DNA from: Nectonema munidae
Taxonomy: Eukaryota > Nematomorpha > Nectonematoida > Nectonematidae
Assembly: GCA_030549495.1 (NCBI GenBank)
Contig: JAUIRK010001039.1
Location: 124,001 to 188,000 of the forward strand
Reading direction: 5' to 3'
DNA length: 64,000 nucleotides
The notes beneath the pieces are model-generated. The model had not been told where the DNA came from. It made no database searches and was given only the letters and a program-made list of their open reading frames with translations. Made by a program: the position numbers and the translations under genes. This document shows, piece by piece, positions 46,501-54,799 of this stretch (positions are counted from its first letter, which is position 1; each line of letters opens with the position of its first letter).

Positions 46501-49500
46501 TGTTCCCAAATGGGAACATTGGGACTTAATGGGTTATCTTTAAATTTTTTCTATTTTTTTAAATACCGAAATTAAAGTGAAAATAGTATATTTGTTATTG
46601 TGTGATCGATTATTCCCTTCAATTCATTATTAACAATGCTTATTCGCAATATTTATTAGTACTCCTCTTTATTTTCCTTAACAATGTTCCGCTTTTACTA
46701 CACGCTTAATAACGGAATCTCCTGGTAAATAGAAGAAATCCGACGTTTCATTCACTTATTTTAATGGTCAAGAAAGAAGGTTTTAATAAAAAACAAAATT
46801 AAAATTTTTTAAAAGAAATAAGTATACAAGTTACTTTAATAAAAATTGTTTGAAAATTTTCTTTACGTTGCCTCCTTTGTTATTAAATTTCCAATTTGTA
46901 TTTTTGTTGTTAAATGCAAGTTTTTTTTGGTATAAACTTGGCATCAAAACTTCAAGTATTTTAAAAATTCATTATTTACAAATGTTGAAGTTACTCAACG
47001 TCACATAACAACAAAGGAAGCAACGTAAAGAAATTTTTCAAACAAATTTTATTAAAGTAACTTGTATACTGATTTCTTTTTTATTTGTGGCGAAATATAA
47101 AACACAAAAAGTGGATAGAATAAAAAAATAAATCATCCTAACCCCACTCTTGGAATCTTTTGGAAGAAAGTACACTGATCCATATATATATACATTATAC
47201 ATATATCAAAAATTGTTAATATAGAAGACCGTTTACTTTTTTATAAAGATGAATATTTCAACTGATTTAAATGGCAGATGAAAAATCCTTTCTTATCTCT
47301 TGTCTGATGGTATGAAATAGTTTTTTGAATCTTTTTAGGTAAAAGAGTTAGGAATCATGGCTACAAATTGTTCTTGCTTGAGTGAAGATTTTGCTAAAAT
47401 CTTTGATTTCGTGTGGCTTACTGGACAGAATCAAAGAATTCCGAACCCTTTACCCAAAAATTTAGAAACATCATTCAATGAAGAAAATCCCATTCATCTG
47501 GAAAATCAAAATGACGACATTGACGTTTTTCTCGCTGTAAATAATGCTTCCTTTTAATGATCTTTAAATTAAACATATGTCATATTCTTGATCGAATTAA
47601 ACGAGAATTGAGGGTTGGCCAGTTATGTTTTACAGTTTCTTATGTTTTCATCCTTCGATAAAATTGTTTAAAGTCTGATACTATTTAAAGTGTCAAATGA
47701 TAAGGATGTCTACACTTTTAACTTATCAAGGACTAAATGTCTATACTTACGGTTGTATGCGTTTAAAATCAATTTCTGAGTAGTGGAATGTAATTTGAAG
47801 AATATTGTTAAAGTTTGACAAAAACTAAAATACTAATTAGAAACGAACTAATTGACTTTTTACGTTTAACTCATAAATAATTCGTTTGAACTCGCCCAAA
47901 AAATTCCTACATTATTCAAAAGTCTTTACATTTTTTTGTTGCGATTGTGAAATCGAAGCTAAATCTATTTCTGGTATCGAAGTTTTAGAAAATGACCTCA
48001 AGTTCAATTTTGCCCAATCTTTCAATATTATAAAATCTGTGCCGTGCAATTGGTCCTAAAACAATTGGCTAAACCCTTTTTTAATTACATTACTTTTTCT
48101 GGTGTGTGCAATTTCTTACCTATAGAATATAACTTCCATTTTTACTATGCTATAAGATTTATCTTCAAGTTTATGTCATTATTTGTCACTTTTTAACAAA
48201 AATTTAGAGTCGATTGATTTGACGTGTTTTCGCCTTGAACTCACAATGTCCCGTATTCTTATTTTAGTCTTCTCCTCCTCAGTTTTGTTCCAAGGGACGA
48301 TCTTCAGATTTAAATGCAATTCTTCATGTGATCAGAACAGCAAGAAAGTTTATCAAGATTTCCGTGATGGATTATGCTCCTCTCTTCATATATACAAAAT
48401 ATCAAAGGTTGGTTTTTCTAATCTTTTAATCATTTGTTCCATCCTCTTTTGGTAGGTTTTGGCCTATCTTGGACGCTGCATTGCGCAAAATATCGATAGA
48501 CAAGGGCATCAAAGTTTATCTGTTGATGTCTAAATGGCAGCACACCAGACCCGAGTTTTTTGCTTTCCTTCGCTCACTCAATTCTCTGGACAGCATTTCC
48601 AGAATAAACTTTAAAGTCGTATGCTGCTTAAAATACTTTCTTTGTGATGGGTGAAAGCGCGTGATTTTTTTCAGAAGTTGTTCCACTTTCCAAAGCAACC
48701 TAAAAAAATGAAAAAAATTCCGTTTACTCGTGTGAATCATGCAAAGTATATGATAACTGACAACTCATTTTACATCGGTATGATTTGAAATCCCTTTATT
48801 CAAAATACGTTCTTTCCTTCGTTCTTTAAGATTTTAGCGCTTTCCCGTCGTTAGATTTTTACGACAGTGAAGGGGGAGAGTGCAAAACTATATATTTAAA
48901 ATTTTCTTTTATTTAACAAAAAATTAAAAAGCTAAACTTAACTCTTATAGTTTTTATATCTTTTTAGAGTGAGGGGATCTAAATTAATACAGGTGAACAT
49001 TTCATTCTTTCCAAGTTGGGTAAAACTAGATTCGTGTTCATTATTTCTTACATTTTTATCTTTAAGTTTATAATAAAAAACCAAGTCTGCATTGATAAGT
49101 CTATGTTGAGTTACGCATGATTCCCCATGGAAAGTCTTGGTGTTTGCTAAGATTTTTTTGATTCCATTGCCTAATTTAAATCTACTTTTGTTTACATATG
49201 TGTTAGTAAAAGATAAACTCACACTGTCTGCAAAACTTAAAATTTTTTTTACCTTCTTCGTTTAGCTTACCGTAACCATAACCTCCATGTACCTGTTTAT
49301 AAGTAGAATTACATTGCCCAACATGACCATTAAAGTCTCCTAAAATAATACATGTATCTCTCCTATCCCATACTACCTGATCTAATTTTTAAAATAGAAA
49401 TCTTTTATACTTTTCTCAAGACCTACTTGTGGGGCATAAAGACCACATTTTATTTCCTATACGTAAATCAAGTACTATTTTTATATTAACCATTATACCT

Positions 49501-51358
49501 ACTCCTGCTTTCCCTTATCATTTCCTACCCAAAATAACTTAAAATTACCTATTATTTTACACTTACTACCCCTATACCACTGGCGGATTCAGAGGGAGGG
49601 GCGCCTAGGCCTCGCCCCCTCCTATGGAGTGACAACTCTCCTAAAAAGCCTTAAAAATTCTTTCCCGGACTCTTCATTCCTCAGGATTTCTATGATATTG
49701 AAATTTCGTCTATTTTAATTACGACAAAAACATTCTGTCTCAACTTCGCTCTTCGACATAGAATTTCAAGAGTTAAATAATATATCGATAGTCCTGCAAG
49801 TTTTCACTTAAATTGCTGTATTTTTTCGGTGATGATGATGATGATCTTGATTTAAAAAATTGGTTTTTGTTAAGAAATGTTGAAGGAGACAAAACCAACA
49901 AAATTAATATTTCAAATTAGCCTATATTCGATTTCTGGATCCGTTACTGCCCTATACCTTACTTCTTAAATACCTACAATATCAACTCTTCTTTTATTAA
50001 ACATTTCTACAACCTCATATGCTTTACCTACCAAACTTCCAACATTCAGCGACCCTACTCCCCACTTCTATTCAACAACATCTTTTTTTGTCAGTATTCT
50101 TTCTGAGGTAGGGAACTGACAAAACCCGCCCGGTACTTATGGCTGTCGCGCAAATTATTATTTGTTTTTGCATTCATAGTTGCAAGACCATCCTCCCTTT
50201 TCACTCTAGACTTCGGACCAGACGTTGGACAGTATCAGTTACTCAAGTTACGAACTTTTTTAGGATGATATAATAGAAATTTTGCTTTTTTGCGATGTAT
50301 AATGAATTGCAACCTTCCATTTAAAACTTGTGAAATGCAAAATAAATTTGGCTATTTGCATCAAAATTCAGCTGTTATGTTGCATGTGAGTTAACAATAC
50401 AAACTGCCCTAATCAATTTTTTGCAAAGGAAATTAATTTATATAAAATACATCCTATATTCCTATAGTATTACGATGAAATTTTTGTCCGAATTTCTCAA
50501 CCATTTTACAACTTCGTACTTTTTTGTGTTACGATAAACATTTAGTTAAAAAATGACTAAAGTTCTCTTCGAACTGCATCGGAAGCCATCACTATGCGTT
50601 GTAGGTTCTAAGTGATCAATAATGTTATTTCCTGTATTAACCCATTAAGTCCCAATGTTCCCATTTGGGAACATACGTAATTTCATCTTTGTCTGCTTTT
50701 TTCAATGACTTTGAATATAAATCGTCTGCGTTTTTTAAATAACGTCTGATTTCTATGGCACTTTAATGGGTTAAGATAAAAAATTTTCCATTTATTTGCA
50801 GTTCAGATTTTTCTCTAAAGCTCCTTCTGCCGCTAAGAATTTTGCTTTTAAAACTACAAAAAGTTTGTTACAATCATTACTGGCGCTGCCCCTTTAGCTA
50901 ACGTTTCCTAATGGAACAGATGTTTTCTTTGATCGTCTCTGAAGAAGCTACTTCAATATTAACATTTATAATAAATAAGTTCGATGAAATAAGTCATTGT
51001 GTACTGTCCTCGTTAATACCTCTTTCAATCCAGTGGACTACGCGTACCTTTGTTAATTGAAGCGTTTGTGTTCAAGTCTTATTATGGCGTTAAAACGATA
51101 AAATTAGAAATTAAGAACACCAGATCTTCTGTATGGTTTTGTGTGAGCGAGCAACTGGATTGACTAGTACCCAATGAAATATATTCCTCTTTTATAGGTA
51201 CGTCTAATTGGGCTGCTGATTATTTCGTGAACACCGGTGGAATTGGGATTGTTGGAACGCCAAGAAAAAAATATCAAAGGAAAGCTTATGCCAAAATTTT
51301 GGCGATCTTTGAAAGAGATTGGAATTCCAACTACACCCTCAAGCTTAGCCAAGTTTAG
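28396..51358 (+). CDS. PLD3: PLD3/PLD4-type phospholipase D, complete nine-exon gene
   Basis: A type II membrane protein of the PLD3/PLD4 group. In mammals these act in the endolysosome as 5'-exonucleases on single-stranded nucleic acid; that role is inferred here from family. The nine exons (28396-28592, 42245-42419, 42473-42593, 45270-45406, 47339-47536, 48268-48407, 48456-48618, 48675-48777, 51198-51358) sum to 1395 nt, giving 464 residues, near the 490 of human PLD3. A short cytosolic tail is followed by a membrane segment at about residues 26-46 and a CDDSC motif. HKD motif 1 has His185, Lys187 and Asp192, followed by FYVGSANFDWRSL. HKD motif 2 has His399, Lys401 and Asp406, followed by the YIG|TSNW block split by intron 8. 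All phases match. I start at the ATG at 28396 because a TTTATTTAG acceptor sits just before it; an in-frame ATG at 28369 is possible. Both HKDs being intact excludes the PLD5 type. Confidence 0.93.
28727..28925 (-). other. Unidentified open segment, richer in GC than its surroundings
   Basis: In PLD intron 1, minus strand, about 65 open codons read TELGQNFRKYYKLEWDIFP, TTQQNDLKALKNSVSLAFML and DDLLIAACAGAIVSWIDDLG before a stop. There is no clear start and I recognise no family. The block is GC-richer than the intron around it, so it may be a piece of captured or mobile coding DNA. Confidence 0.3.
28926..30960. other. PLD intron 1, little structure
   Basis: Apart from GGTTCTCAACCTTTTTTTTA at about 29,277, which looks like one end of a hAT-type element without a visible partner, I see no gene or repeat. 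Confidence 0.4.
30965..31260 (-). mobile_element. LINE 3' fragment (CR1/Jockey-type tail)
   Basis: The minus strand encodes MITVYNIVNKNMDVNHNVSP and SNRIINDWNSLPDHVIYFPS, the typical C-terminal ending of CR1/Jockey-type reverse transcriptases. Upstream codons continue the similarity but with stops. It lies in PLD intron 1. Confidence 0.7.
31444..31578 (+). mobile_element. piggyBac-type mini-element, copy A
   Basis: TTAACC at the left and GGTTCT at the right. The palindrome GTATCATATATGATAC at 31545-31560 sits 15 nt from the right border (one G lost). AGACGATA, a degenerate middle unit and GCAGACGA repeats are inside. Confidence 0.65.
31705..31861 (+). repeat. tRNA-derived SINE copy 2
   Basis: Colinear with the copy at 379-533, with B box GGTTCGATCCC near 31756 and the tail TACCTTTACCTTACCTTTAA. 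It lies in PLD intron 1, just outside the piggyBac element. Confidence 0.75.
31862..32703. other. PLD intron 1 between SINE and piggyBac, no gene seen
   Basis: AT-rich. No coding stretch or repeat structure recognised. Confidence 0.45.
33175..33774 (+). repeat. 23-bp minisatellite, left block (about 26 units)
   Basis: Unit ATTGATATCGTAATAAGGCA plus ATC or TTC. The first units read GGCATTC, then a run of ATGGC variants, then a long GGCAATC run. The unit is not a multiple of three, so it is not coding. The block stops at GTAA, the duplication of the Ginger insertion. Confidence 0.95.
34633..34908 (-). CDS. Small Ser-rich ORF in the Ginger element
   Basis: 91 codons starting MSSSQESSNFPSSEASTRSS and including PQTTLRGRVESLKSRDFSRF. 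It lies on the same strand and 3' of the protease. I recognise no domain. It could be a start exon of an accessory protein. Confidence 0.35.
   Translation of the reverse strand: MSSSQESSNFPSSEASTRSSTSLLHISEEMDHNLVAPGSKEYSWSPQTTLRGRVESLKSRDFSRFPPGPQKGCKNDSNVFKIFNSFLIQTL
35630..36060 (-). CDS. Ulp1-like cysteine protease of the Ginger element
   Basis: The minus strand encodes HINTNHWILVQGVNSNEINI, then YDSLYSFYDAE and QSDNSSCGIYSISFALSLIF. The His-Trp, Asp-Ser and Gln...Cys-Gly positions are those of Ulp1/adenain-like (C48) proteases. It follows the integrase on the same strand. It may be a later exon of one polyprotein or a separate gene; I cannot tell. Confidence 0.65.
36130..38236 (-). CDS. 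Ginger integrase (KRBA2-like), spliced
   Basis: Transposase of the Ginger element. Exons on the minus strand include about 38113-38002, 37850-37582, 37499-37175 and about 37126-36675, separated by short introns with GT-AG borders. Order of domains: an N-terminal part; a zinc-binding region with H-H and SCPTCQK; and the catalytic core with IDLISMEAE (first Asp), IFHSDNGREFVN (second Asp) and GLVERGN (Glu), a D,D-35-E arrangement. DFPWASWLPRVMF and KTSPYETVFGQ follow. Further down is a Cys/His-rich tail, CNCLNSCEKNTSVCF. Many host genomes annotate such proteins as KRAB-A domain-containing protein 2-like. The start exon (ATG at 38236) and exact tail exons are uncertain. Confidence 0.75.
38509..38811 (+). 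repeat. 23-bp minisatellite, right block (about 13 units)
   Basis: Same unit as the left block, nearly all of the GGCATTC type. It resumes at GTAA immediately after the Ginger right end, so both blocks were one array. Confidence 0.95.
38829..40356 (+). pseudogene. piggyBac transposase, decayed
   Basis: Reading in order: a Ser-rich N-terminus (DSYESSSSSEFSSSLSYIFA), then AIRSLWSNVTENFQ, SVTVDENFIFVAAG, MASKPSKFGIKFWMLCDSHG and YYVLQSLPYTGKDESRV. These are the insertion/RNase-H-like core with the VDE aspartate. CDNFLQVFPALKTF follows. A C-terminal Cys-rich domain closes it (CKICQKNKLRTCCSNCSNYI and CGSCSFYVCKLC), which in piggyBac reads the end palindrome. Several stops and frame changes break the gene, mostly before 39,470 and after 39,730. 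The Cys-rich tail is still open. Confidence 0.8.
40661..42244. other. PLD intron 1 right of piggyBac, no gene seen
   Basis: AT-rich. The open stretch at 41340-41522 has no similarity. One GTCTGCTTTTTT motif near 41,013 recalls the mini-elements, but no TTAA ends frame it. Confidence 0.4.
42245..42419 (+). CDS. PLD3: PLD exon 2
   Basis: It completes a serine, then reads LEIVETIPGDLYKSG and SSIEIISFYWLLSNKTF, matching human LVESIPEGL and SSLDIASFYWTLTNNDT. Acceptor TTGTTTCAG, donor TTA|GTAAGA. Confidence 0.92.
42473..42593 (+). CDS. PLD3: PLD exon 3
   Basis: It encodes GLLIFDEFISAATTRNVSIK and IAYSANSPEKSREIQKLL, the helix-strand before HKD motif 1. It is 121 bp, the same length as exon 3 of the downstream paralogue. 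A mini-element begins 29 bp past its donor. Confidence 0.9.
42623..42942. mobile_element. Non-autonomous TIR element with C/G tracts
   Basis: The left end GGTAACCGCACAATTGCC and the inverted right end GGTTCAACGACAATTGCCGC, with GATAC/GATAT further in, form imperfect inverted repeats. A 10-base C run lies inside the left end, and a G run follows the right end. It begins 29 bp after PLD exon 3. Confidence 0.5.
43320..43960 (+). pseudogene. mariner/Tc1-like transposase remnant
   Basis: Reading across frames gives SSELGIH, FTEDESA, a block like NPYHF...KVWTGLS, and FQQDGGASPH, the signature around the second catalytic Asp (usual FQQDGAPPH). Many stops and frame changes make it long dead. No inverted ends were found. 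It lies in PLD intron 3. Confidence 0.65.
43961..44933. other. PLD intron 3, no gene seen
   Basis: No coding stretch or clear repeat between the mariner remnant and mini-element G. Confidence 0.4.
44934..45053 (+). mobile_element. piggyBac-type mini-element, copy G
   Basis: TTAA at both borders with ends CCCGTTATCGGCC and, inverted, CCGGTTATCGACC. The palindrome GTCGACATATGTCGAC at 45018-45033 is exactly 16 nt from the right TTAA. Contains GCAGACGAT twice. In PLD intron 3. Confidence 0.8.
45270..45406 (+). CDS. PLD3: PLD exon 4, HKD motif 1
   Basis: It encodes GVLHTKAILVDRKHFYVGS and ANFDWRSLSQ, with the catalytic H-x-K-(x)4-D set and the GSANxDWRSL block nearly identical to human PLD3. The donor CAA|GTACAC is weaker than consensus but fits the phase. 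Confidence 0.93.
45550..45686 (+). mobile_element. piggyBac-type mini-element, copy C
   Basis: TTAA borders with ends CCCATTTAAGACC and, inverted, CCCATTTACGACC. The palindrome GTTCCAAAATAGGAAC at 45651-45666 is 16 nt from the right TTAA. Three GCAGACGA units are inside. In PLD intron 4. Confidence 0.85.
45906..46279. mobile_element. hAT-like non-autonomous element, host of mini-element D
   Basis: CAGGCCCGTAACCAG at the left and, inverted, CACCCGTAACCAG at the right are hAT-type ends. It is interrupted by mini-element D (46074-46213). A duplication of the flanks is not clear. In PLD intron 4. Confidence 0.6.
46074..46213 (+). mobile_element. piggyBac-type mini-element, copy D
   Basis: TTAA borders with ends CCCATTTAAGGCC and, inverted, CCCATTTACGGCC. 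The palindrome GTTCCAAAATAGGAAC at 46178-46193 is 16 nt from the right TTAA. Three GCAGACGA units are inside. Nested in a hAT-like element. Confidence 0.85.
46403..46537 (+). mobile_element. piggyBac-type mini-element, copy E
   Basis: TTAA at the left, TTAT at the right. The palindrome GTTCCCAAATGGGAAC at 46502-46517 is 16 nt from the right border. Same three-unit interior. In PLD intron 4. Confidence 0.8.
46808..47082. repeat. Foldback element, about 80-bp arms
   Basis: The left arm (AGTATACAAGTTACTTTAAT ... TTTACGTTGCCTCCTTTGTT) recurs inverted at about 47,000-47,082 with few changes. The arms are separated by about 110 bp with no coding. In PLD intron 4. Confidence 0.7.
47339..47536 (+). 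CDS. PLD3: PLD exon 5
   Basis: It reads VKELGIMATNCSCLSEDFAK and IFDFVWLTGQNQRIP, matching human [20 protein letters not shown] and IFEAYWFLGQ. The donor GCT|GTAAAT is chosen because reading on gives a stop within six codons, while exon 6 continues the protein in phase. Confidence 0.9.
48268..48407 (+). CDS. PLD3: PLD exon 6
   Basis: It encodes SSPPQFCSKGRSSDLNAIL and IKISVMDYAPLFIYTKYQ, matching human SAPPPLCPSGRTPDLKALL and IYVAVMNYLPTLEF. It ends with two bases of the arginine codon. Confidence 0.9.
48456..48618 (+). CDS. PLD3: PLD exon 7
   Basis: It encodes FWPILDAALRKISIDKGIKV, then YLLMSKWQHTRPEFFAFLRS, matching human [20 protein letters not shown] and [20 protein letters not shown]. 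The intron before it is only 48 bp. Confidence 0.92.
48675..48777 (+). CDS. PLD3: PLD exon 8, HKD motif 2
   Basis: It encodes IPFTRVNHAKYMITDNSFYI with the second H-x-K-(x)4-D set. The last residue of this HKD is Asp, where human PLD3 has Glu. The intron before it is 56 bp; the one after is 2.4 kb and full of repeats. Confidence 0.92.
48930..50060 (-). mobile_element. RTE-type LINE endonuclease fragment, interrupted by a hAT-like element
   Basis: Minus strand, in order: GVGSLNVGSLVGKAYEVVEM (about 50,050), then, after an inserted element, CIILGDFNGHVGQCNSTYKQ and HGGYGYGKLNEEG (49,260-49,400). SLSFTNTYVNKSRFK and GESCVTQHRLINADLVF follow (48,940-49,220). These are the APE-like endonuclease blocks of RTE LINEs. 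Broken; RT not present. In PLD intron 8. Confidence 0.75.
49577..49949. mobile_element. hAT-like non-autonomous element with perfect 8-bp duplication
   Basis: Ends CACTGGCGGATTC and, inverted, CAGTAACGGATCC. CCCTATAC stands on both sides (49569-49576, 49950-49957). No ORF. It sits inside the minus-strand LINE fragment. Confidence 0.8.
50637..50774 (-). mobile_element. piggyBac-type mini-element, copy F (inverted)
   Basis: TTAA borders. The left end is TTAA, CCCATTAAGTCCCAAT, then the palindrome GTTCCCATTTGGGAAC at 50657-50672. GCAGACGA units run on the minus strand. In PLD intron 8. Confidence 0.85.
51198..51358 (+). CDS. PLD3: PLD exon 9, C-terminus
   Basis: After completing the glycine of YIG it reads TSNWAADYFVNTGGIGIV, then LAIFERDWNSNYTLKL and a TAG stop. 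These match human TSNWSGNYFTETAGTSLLV and EAIFLRDWDSPYSHDL. The protein stops close after this block, as family members do. Confidence 0.92.
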
Positions 51359-51671
51359 TTTTCCATATAAATAATTCTATTTTACTTTTATTGATATTTA
51401 TTACTGAATTTTAATTCACTTTCTGATATATAAAGTTGTGATGTTTGTTTCTTTCATCTTTTGTTCTCAAAAAAGTTATTGAGTATTTTAATGGATAGTT
51501 TTTTACTTATTGGCCTATTTATTTAAATATATTTTTAATTTTAATCTCTTTCAATTTATTCCATCACAAACAATTTTCCTTAATAAATTTTGCGCTATTA
51601 AAAGTTCTTTATAAAATTTGTTTCAAATATATATATAATATATGCTATGTTTTGATATACTCAAGGCATAG

Positions 51672-53220
51672 GTGCGATTAAACATCCTAAATATGGACAC
51701 AGGGCTACGTGCAAAATCTGAGTTGAGATTTGTGAGATGTTTGGTCTATGGTTGGAAGGAGTACGGAGTAAGTGAGGGAATTGTTGAAAAGAAGAGAGAG
51801 ATTGAAAGGGAATTTAGCGCCTTTTATTGGTCCAAAAGGCCAGAGACACAGATTGTTGTTGCAAGGCAGTGTTGAGTCTGGTGGTATAGGAGTGATAGAA
51901 TCATGATTATAGTGATAAAATTTGGTAGTGAAATTGTTCGTGTTATATCACTGTATGCTCCTCAAGTGGGTAGATCAAGATTTTTATGTGGAATTAGCTG
52001 AAGACTAACTTAACGAAATTTCAAGTACTTCTGGTAATTGTTTAGGATTTCAATGGAATTATTGGCAAAGAAACAAATGGATATGAAGGAATTCATGGAG
52101 GCTTCAATGTAGGCTCTAGAAACGCAGAAGGCAGAAATTTATTAGAATTATATTCAAAATATAGTTTATCTATATTAAATATCTGGTTTAAAAATAAAAG
52201 AAAAACTTTCCACCCATTTTCTAATTCTTCTCAGTTTGATTTCTCCTCATGGATATGAAAAATGGTAAAGTGGTTCCTGGCGAACTTCATCATAGTTTCA
52301 TAGTGATCGATTTCTTGTTAATCAGCAAAGAAATACCTCAATATTAGAATTCCGATATATAACAATGGAATAATCATTTTATAACCCGGGTGTTAAAGTA
52401 ATCGAACCTGACATGAAAGTAATTGAACGTGTTATAGAAAAGAGGTTGAGGGGAATTGTCAAAATTGACAAATCACAGTATCGTTTTATGCCCCGAAGCT
52501 ATTGATGCAATATTCATTTTGAGACGAATGCAAGATTTCTACATAGATAAGAGGAAGGATTTATTCACATGTTTTGTGGACCTAAATCTATCTGTCATCG
52601 AATGGGCTCTCCGCAAAAAATGGCTTCTGAAAGCATGGTAAAGGTTTTCTGTGCGTTTCCTAGTGAGTGTTGAATTCCATTAGGCTCAGCTTTATGGCCG
52701 ATTTTGTTTGATATAGTAGTCGATGCTTTAAGTTCAACCGTTCAAAAAGATATGCTGAAAAATGTTATATATGCAGATGACTTAGTTATTATGGCAGATA
52801 TATTAGATGAGTTGGAAAAGAGTGATGAGGAACTCTATCAAATGTTCTAGATCGATTCATGCCTGATGTGTAGGAGTGAGTAAATTGAATAAAAAAATTC
52901 AAAGAATTTTTCTTTCAAAAATTGTATGGAAATTTTTTTTGGCAAAGTTAAGATATCAGATGTGGAAGAAGTAAATCGCTTTTCTTATCTCTGAGATGAA
53001 TTGAATAGTGAAGGAGGATGCGAAATTGCAGTAGCAAAAAGATGCAGGCTAGGCTGGCCAATATTTAATGAGCTATCTTCTGTTTTGCTTGGAAAGAATT
53101 TACCGATGTAATTAAAAGGCCGTATTTACAAAGCTTGCATCAGAGCAGTAATGGTTTATGGCTGTGAAACATGGAACATAAAGACTGTTGATTTTGAAAC
53201 AGATATTGAAATACACTAAT
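51672..53220 (+). mobile_element. Decayed RTE-type LINE (endonuclease and RT pieces)
   Basis: Plus strand with many stops: KKREIEREFSAFYW and VRVISLYAPQVGRSRF (endonuclease), AIFILRRMQDFYIDKRKDLF and TCFVDLNLSVIEWALRKK (RT), then NVIYADDLVIMADIL (YADD catalytic box). A late block has YKACIRAVMVYGCETWN, typical of RTE reverse transcriptases. It starts about 300 bp after the PLD stop. Confidence 0.8.
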
Positions 53221-54508
53221 ATAAAAGAAGTTTTTTAAAAACAATTTAGACAAAAAATGGTAAGGTGTTTGAGCATTTTGACCAAAATATTGGACTATGA
53301 TGATGTTTTCAAAAATTCTATTTTTTTGGGAAATTTTTATTTCAAAACATCATTTTCAGATTTGAATCTATGGTAGTCGATTGCATAAGTGCCTTTTCTG
53401 CCGATGAAGTTCTTAGATTTTTGTTACCTTGTCTTTGAAATGATAAATGCGTGAGTCGGACTATACATTTAATTTGGAATTAAAAAACAAATAAAAATTG
53501 ATAATTAATTATTTGCAGAAGTATAATCCATAAATAAATATATATCGCGCCTCCATTTTTTACTCTTTTTATAACACTGAATTTGAAAATATATATAACG
53601 AAATCAGCACACATTCGATAACGTAAAAATCTAATGTCGTTATCTTTATCGTTATTAACGATGACGAAAATAAATGTTATGCTTTTATATTAAATAAATC
53701 ATTAAAAATACGAGGTTTTTTACTAAAATTTTACACCCTCCTCTATAGGTAAAAAATTAAGGATTGTATGAAGAACAAACTTAATTTTTGGCCTGAATGT
53801 GTTTGTATGAGCATCCCCCGTTCACTGTATTTTATTGAGTTTAGCGTTTTAACTAGAGATGTATTGGATGTGAAATTTTTTGTATCCGTGGATGCGGATG
53901 TCAGAATCGCTTTTTTTTTTAGAGGAATCGAATTCAGATATCATAATTGCTATTTTAACAAACACAAGTTTTACTTAAAAAAGTAGTGGCGACTTATCAT
54001 AAAAATTTTGGATAAAGTAAAAATTAAAAAAAAACTTTACTTTTTGATAATTGCGGTTGTGGATGCTGAAACTTAAATGATCGTTAGGACAATCATATTT
54101 TATTGGTTGCAGAAGTCTGGAAAAATGCCAAATTGTAGTTGAATTTTCAGTGAAATATCCGGCCTCCATTTGTCAATTCGCCAAGTGTCCTTCGACCAAA
54201 TATCAATTCTATCTTTTTGAAACTAAAATATTATTTGCACAAATAAGCGAAGTTGATAATAAGTGAGCAGTGGGTGAAGAGAGCAAGAAAAAATGTGATA
54301 CTCATTCTATGTAATTATGAGTGCTGCACAAATCTTTGCTAGCTGCTGTAAATGCCGGTATTCTCAAAACAGACTAGAAATTCAGATGATAAAGAAAAGA
54401 TTGTTTTTTTTTCTTCGTAAATAATAATAATAATAAATCAATAATTTTTTCAAAAAACATTTTTTAATTGCTACTAAAAGGGGTCAAAAATAAAATGGCG
54501 TTATACAG
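53221..54508. other. Intergenic, no gene seen
   Basis: AT-rich. Small open stretches lack similarity and splice context. Confidence 0.4.
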
Positions 54509-54511
54509 TGA

Positions 54512-54645
54512 CCCTTTCTTGCCCAGAAAAATCAGACGATATTTATTAAAAAGCAGAAGATTCATATACAAAACTATTTGAAAAAGCAGACGAAGGTAAA
54601 ATTGTTTATGTATCATATAGGATACACTCGCTACGAAAGGGTTAA
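54512..54645 (+). mobile_element. piggyBac-type mini-element, copy B
   Basis: The left end CCCTTTCTTGCCC is preceded by GTGA instead of TTAA. The right end is TTAA with, inverted, CCCTTTCGTAGCGAGT, then GTATCATATAGGATAC at 54610-54625 exactly 16 nt in. Three GCAGA-type units. Closest to copy A. Confidence 0.8.
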
Positions 54646-54799
54646 ATAAATATGTTTTCATAAGCCTTCGTTGATTGTGTTTGTAATCAACGAAGCGCAG
54701 AGAAAGAAAGTCACTTTTTGACAGAAAAAAATTTCACGCCGGATTGTTTAAGAAAGGATTTCAAAGCAAATGAAATCCTTGATGCAAATGATGTCTGGG

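Noticed and set aside
48516-48740. Minus-strand coding region
   Set aside because: Antisense of PLD exons 7 and 8, which are clearly coding.
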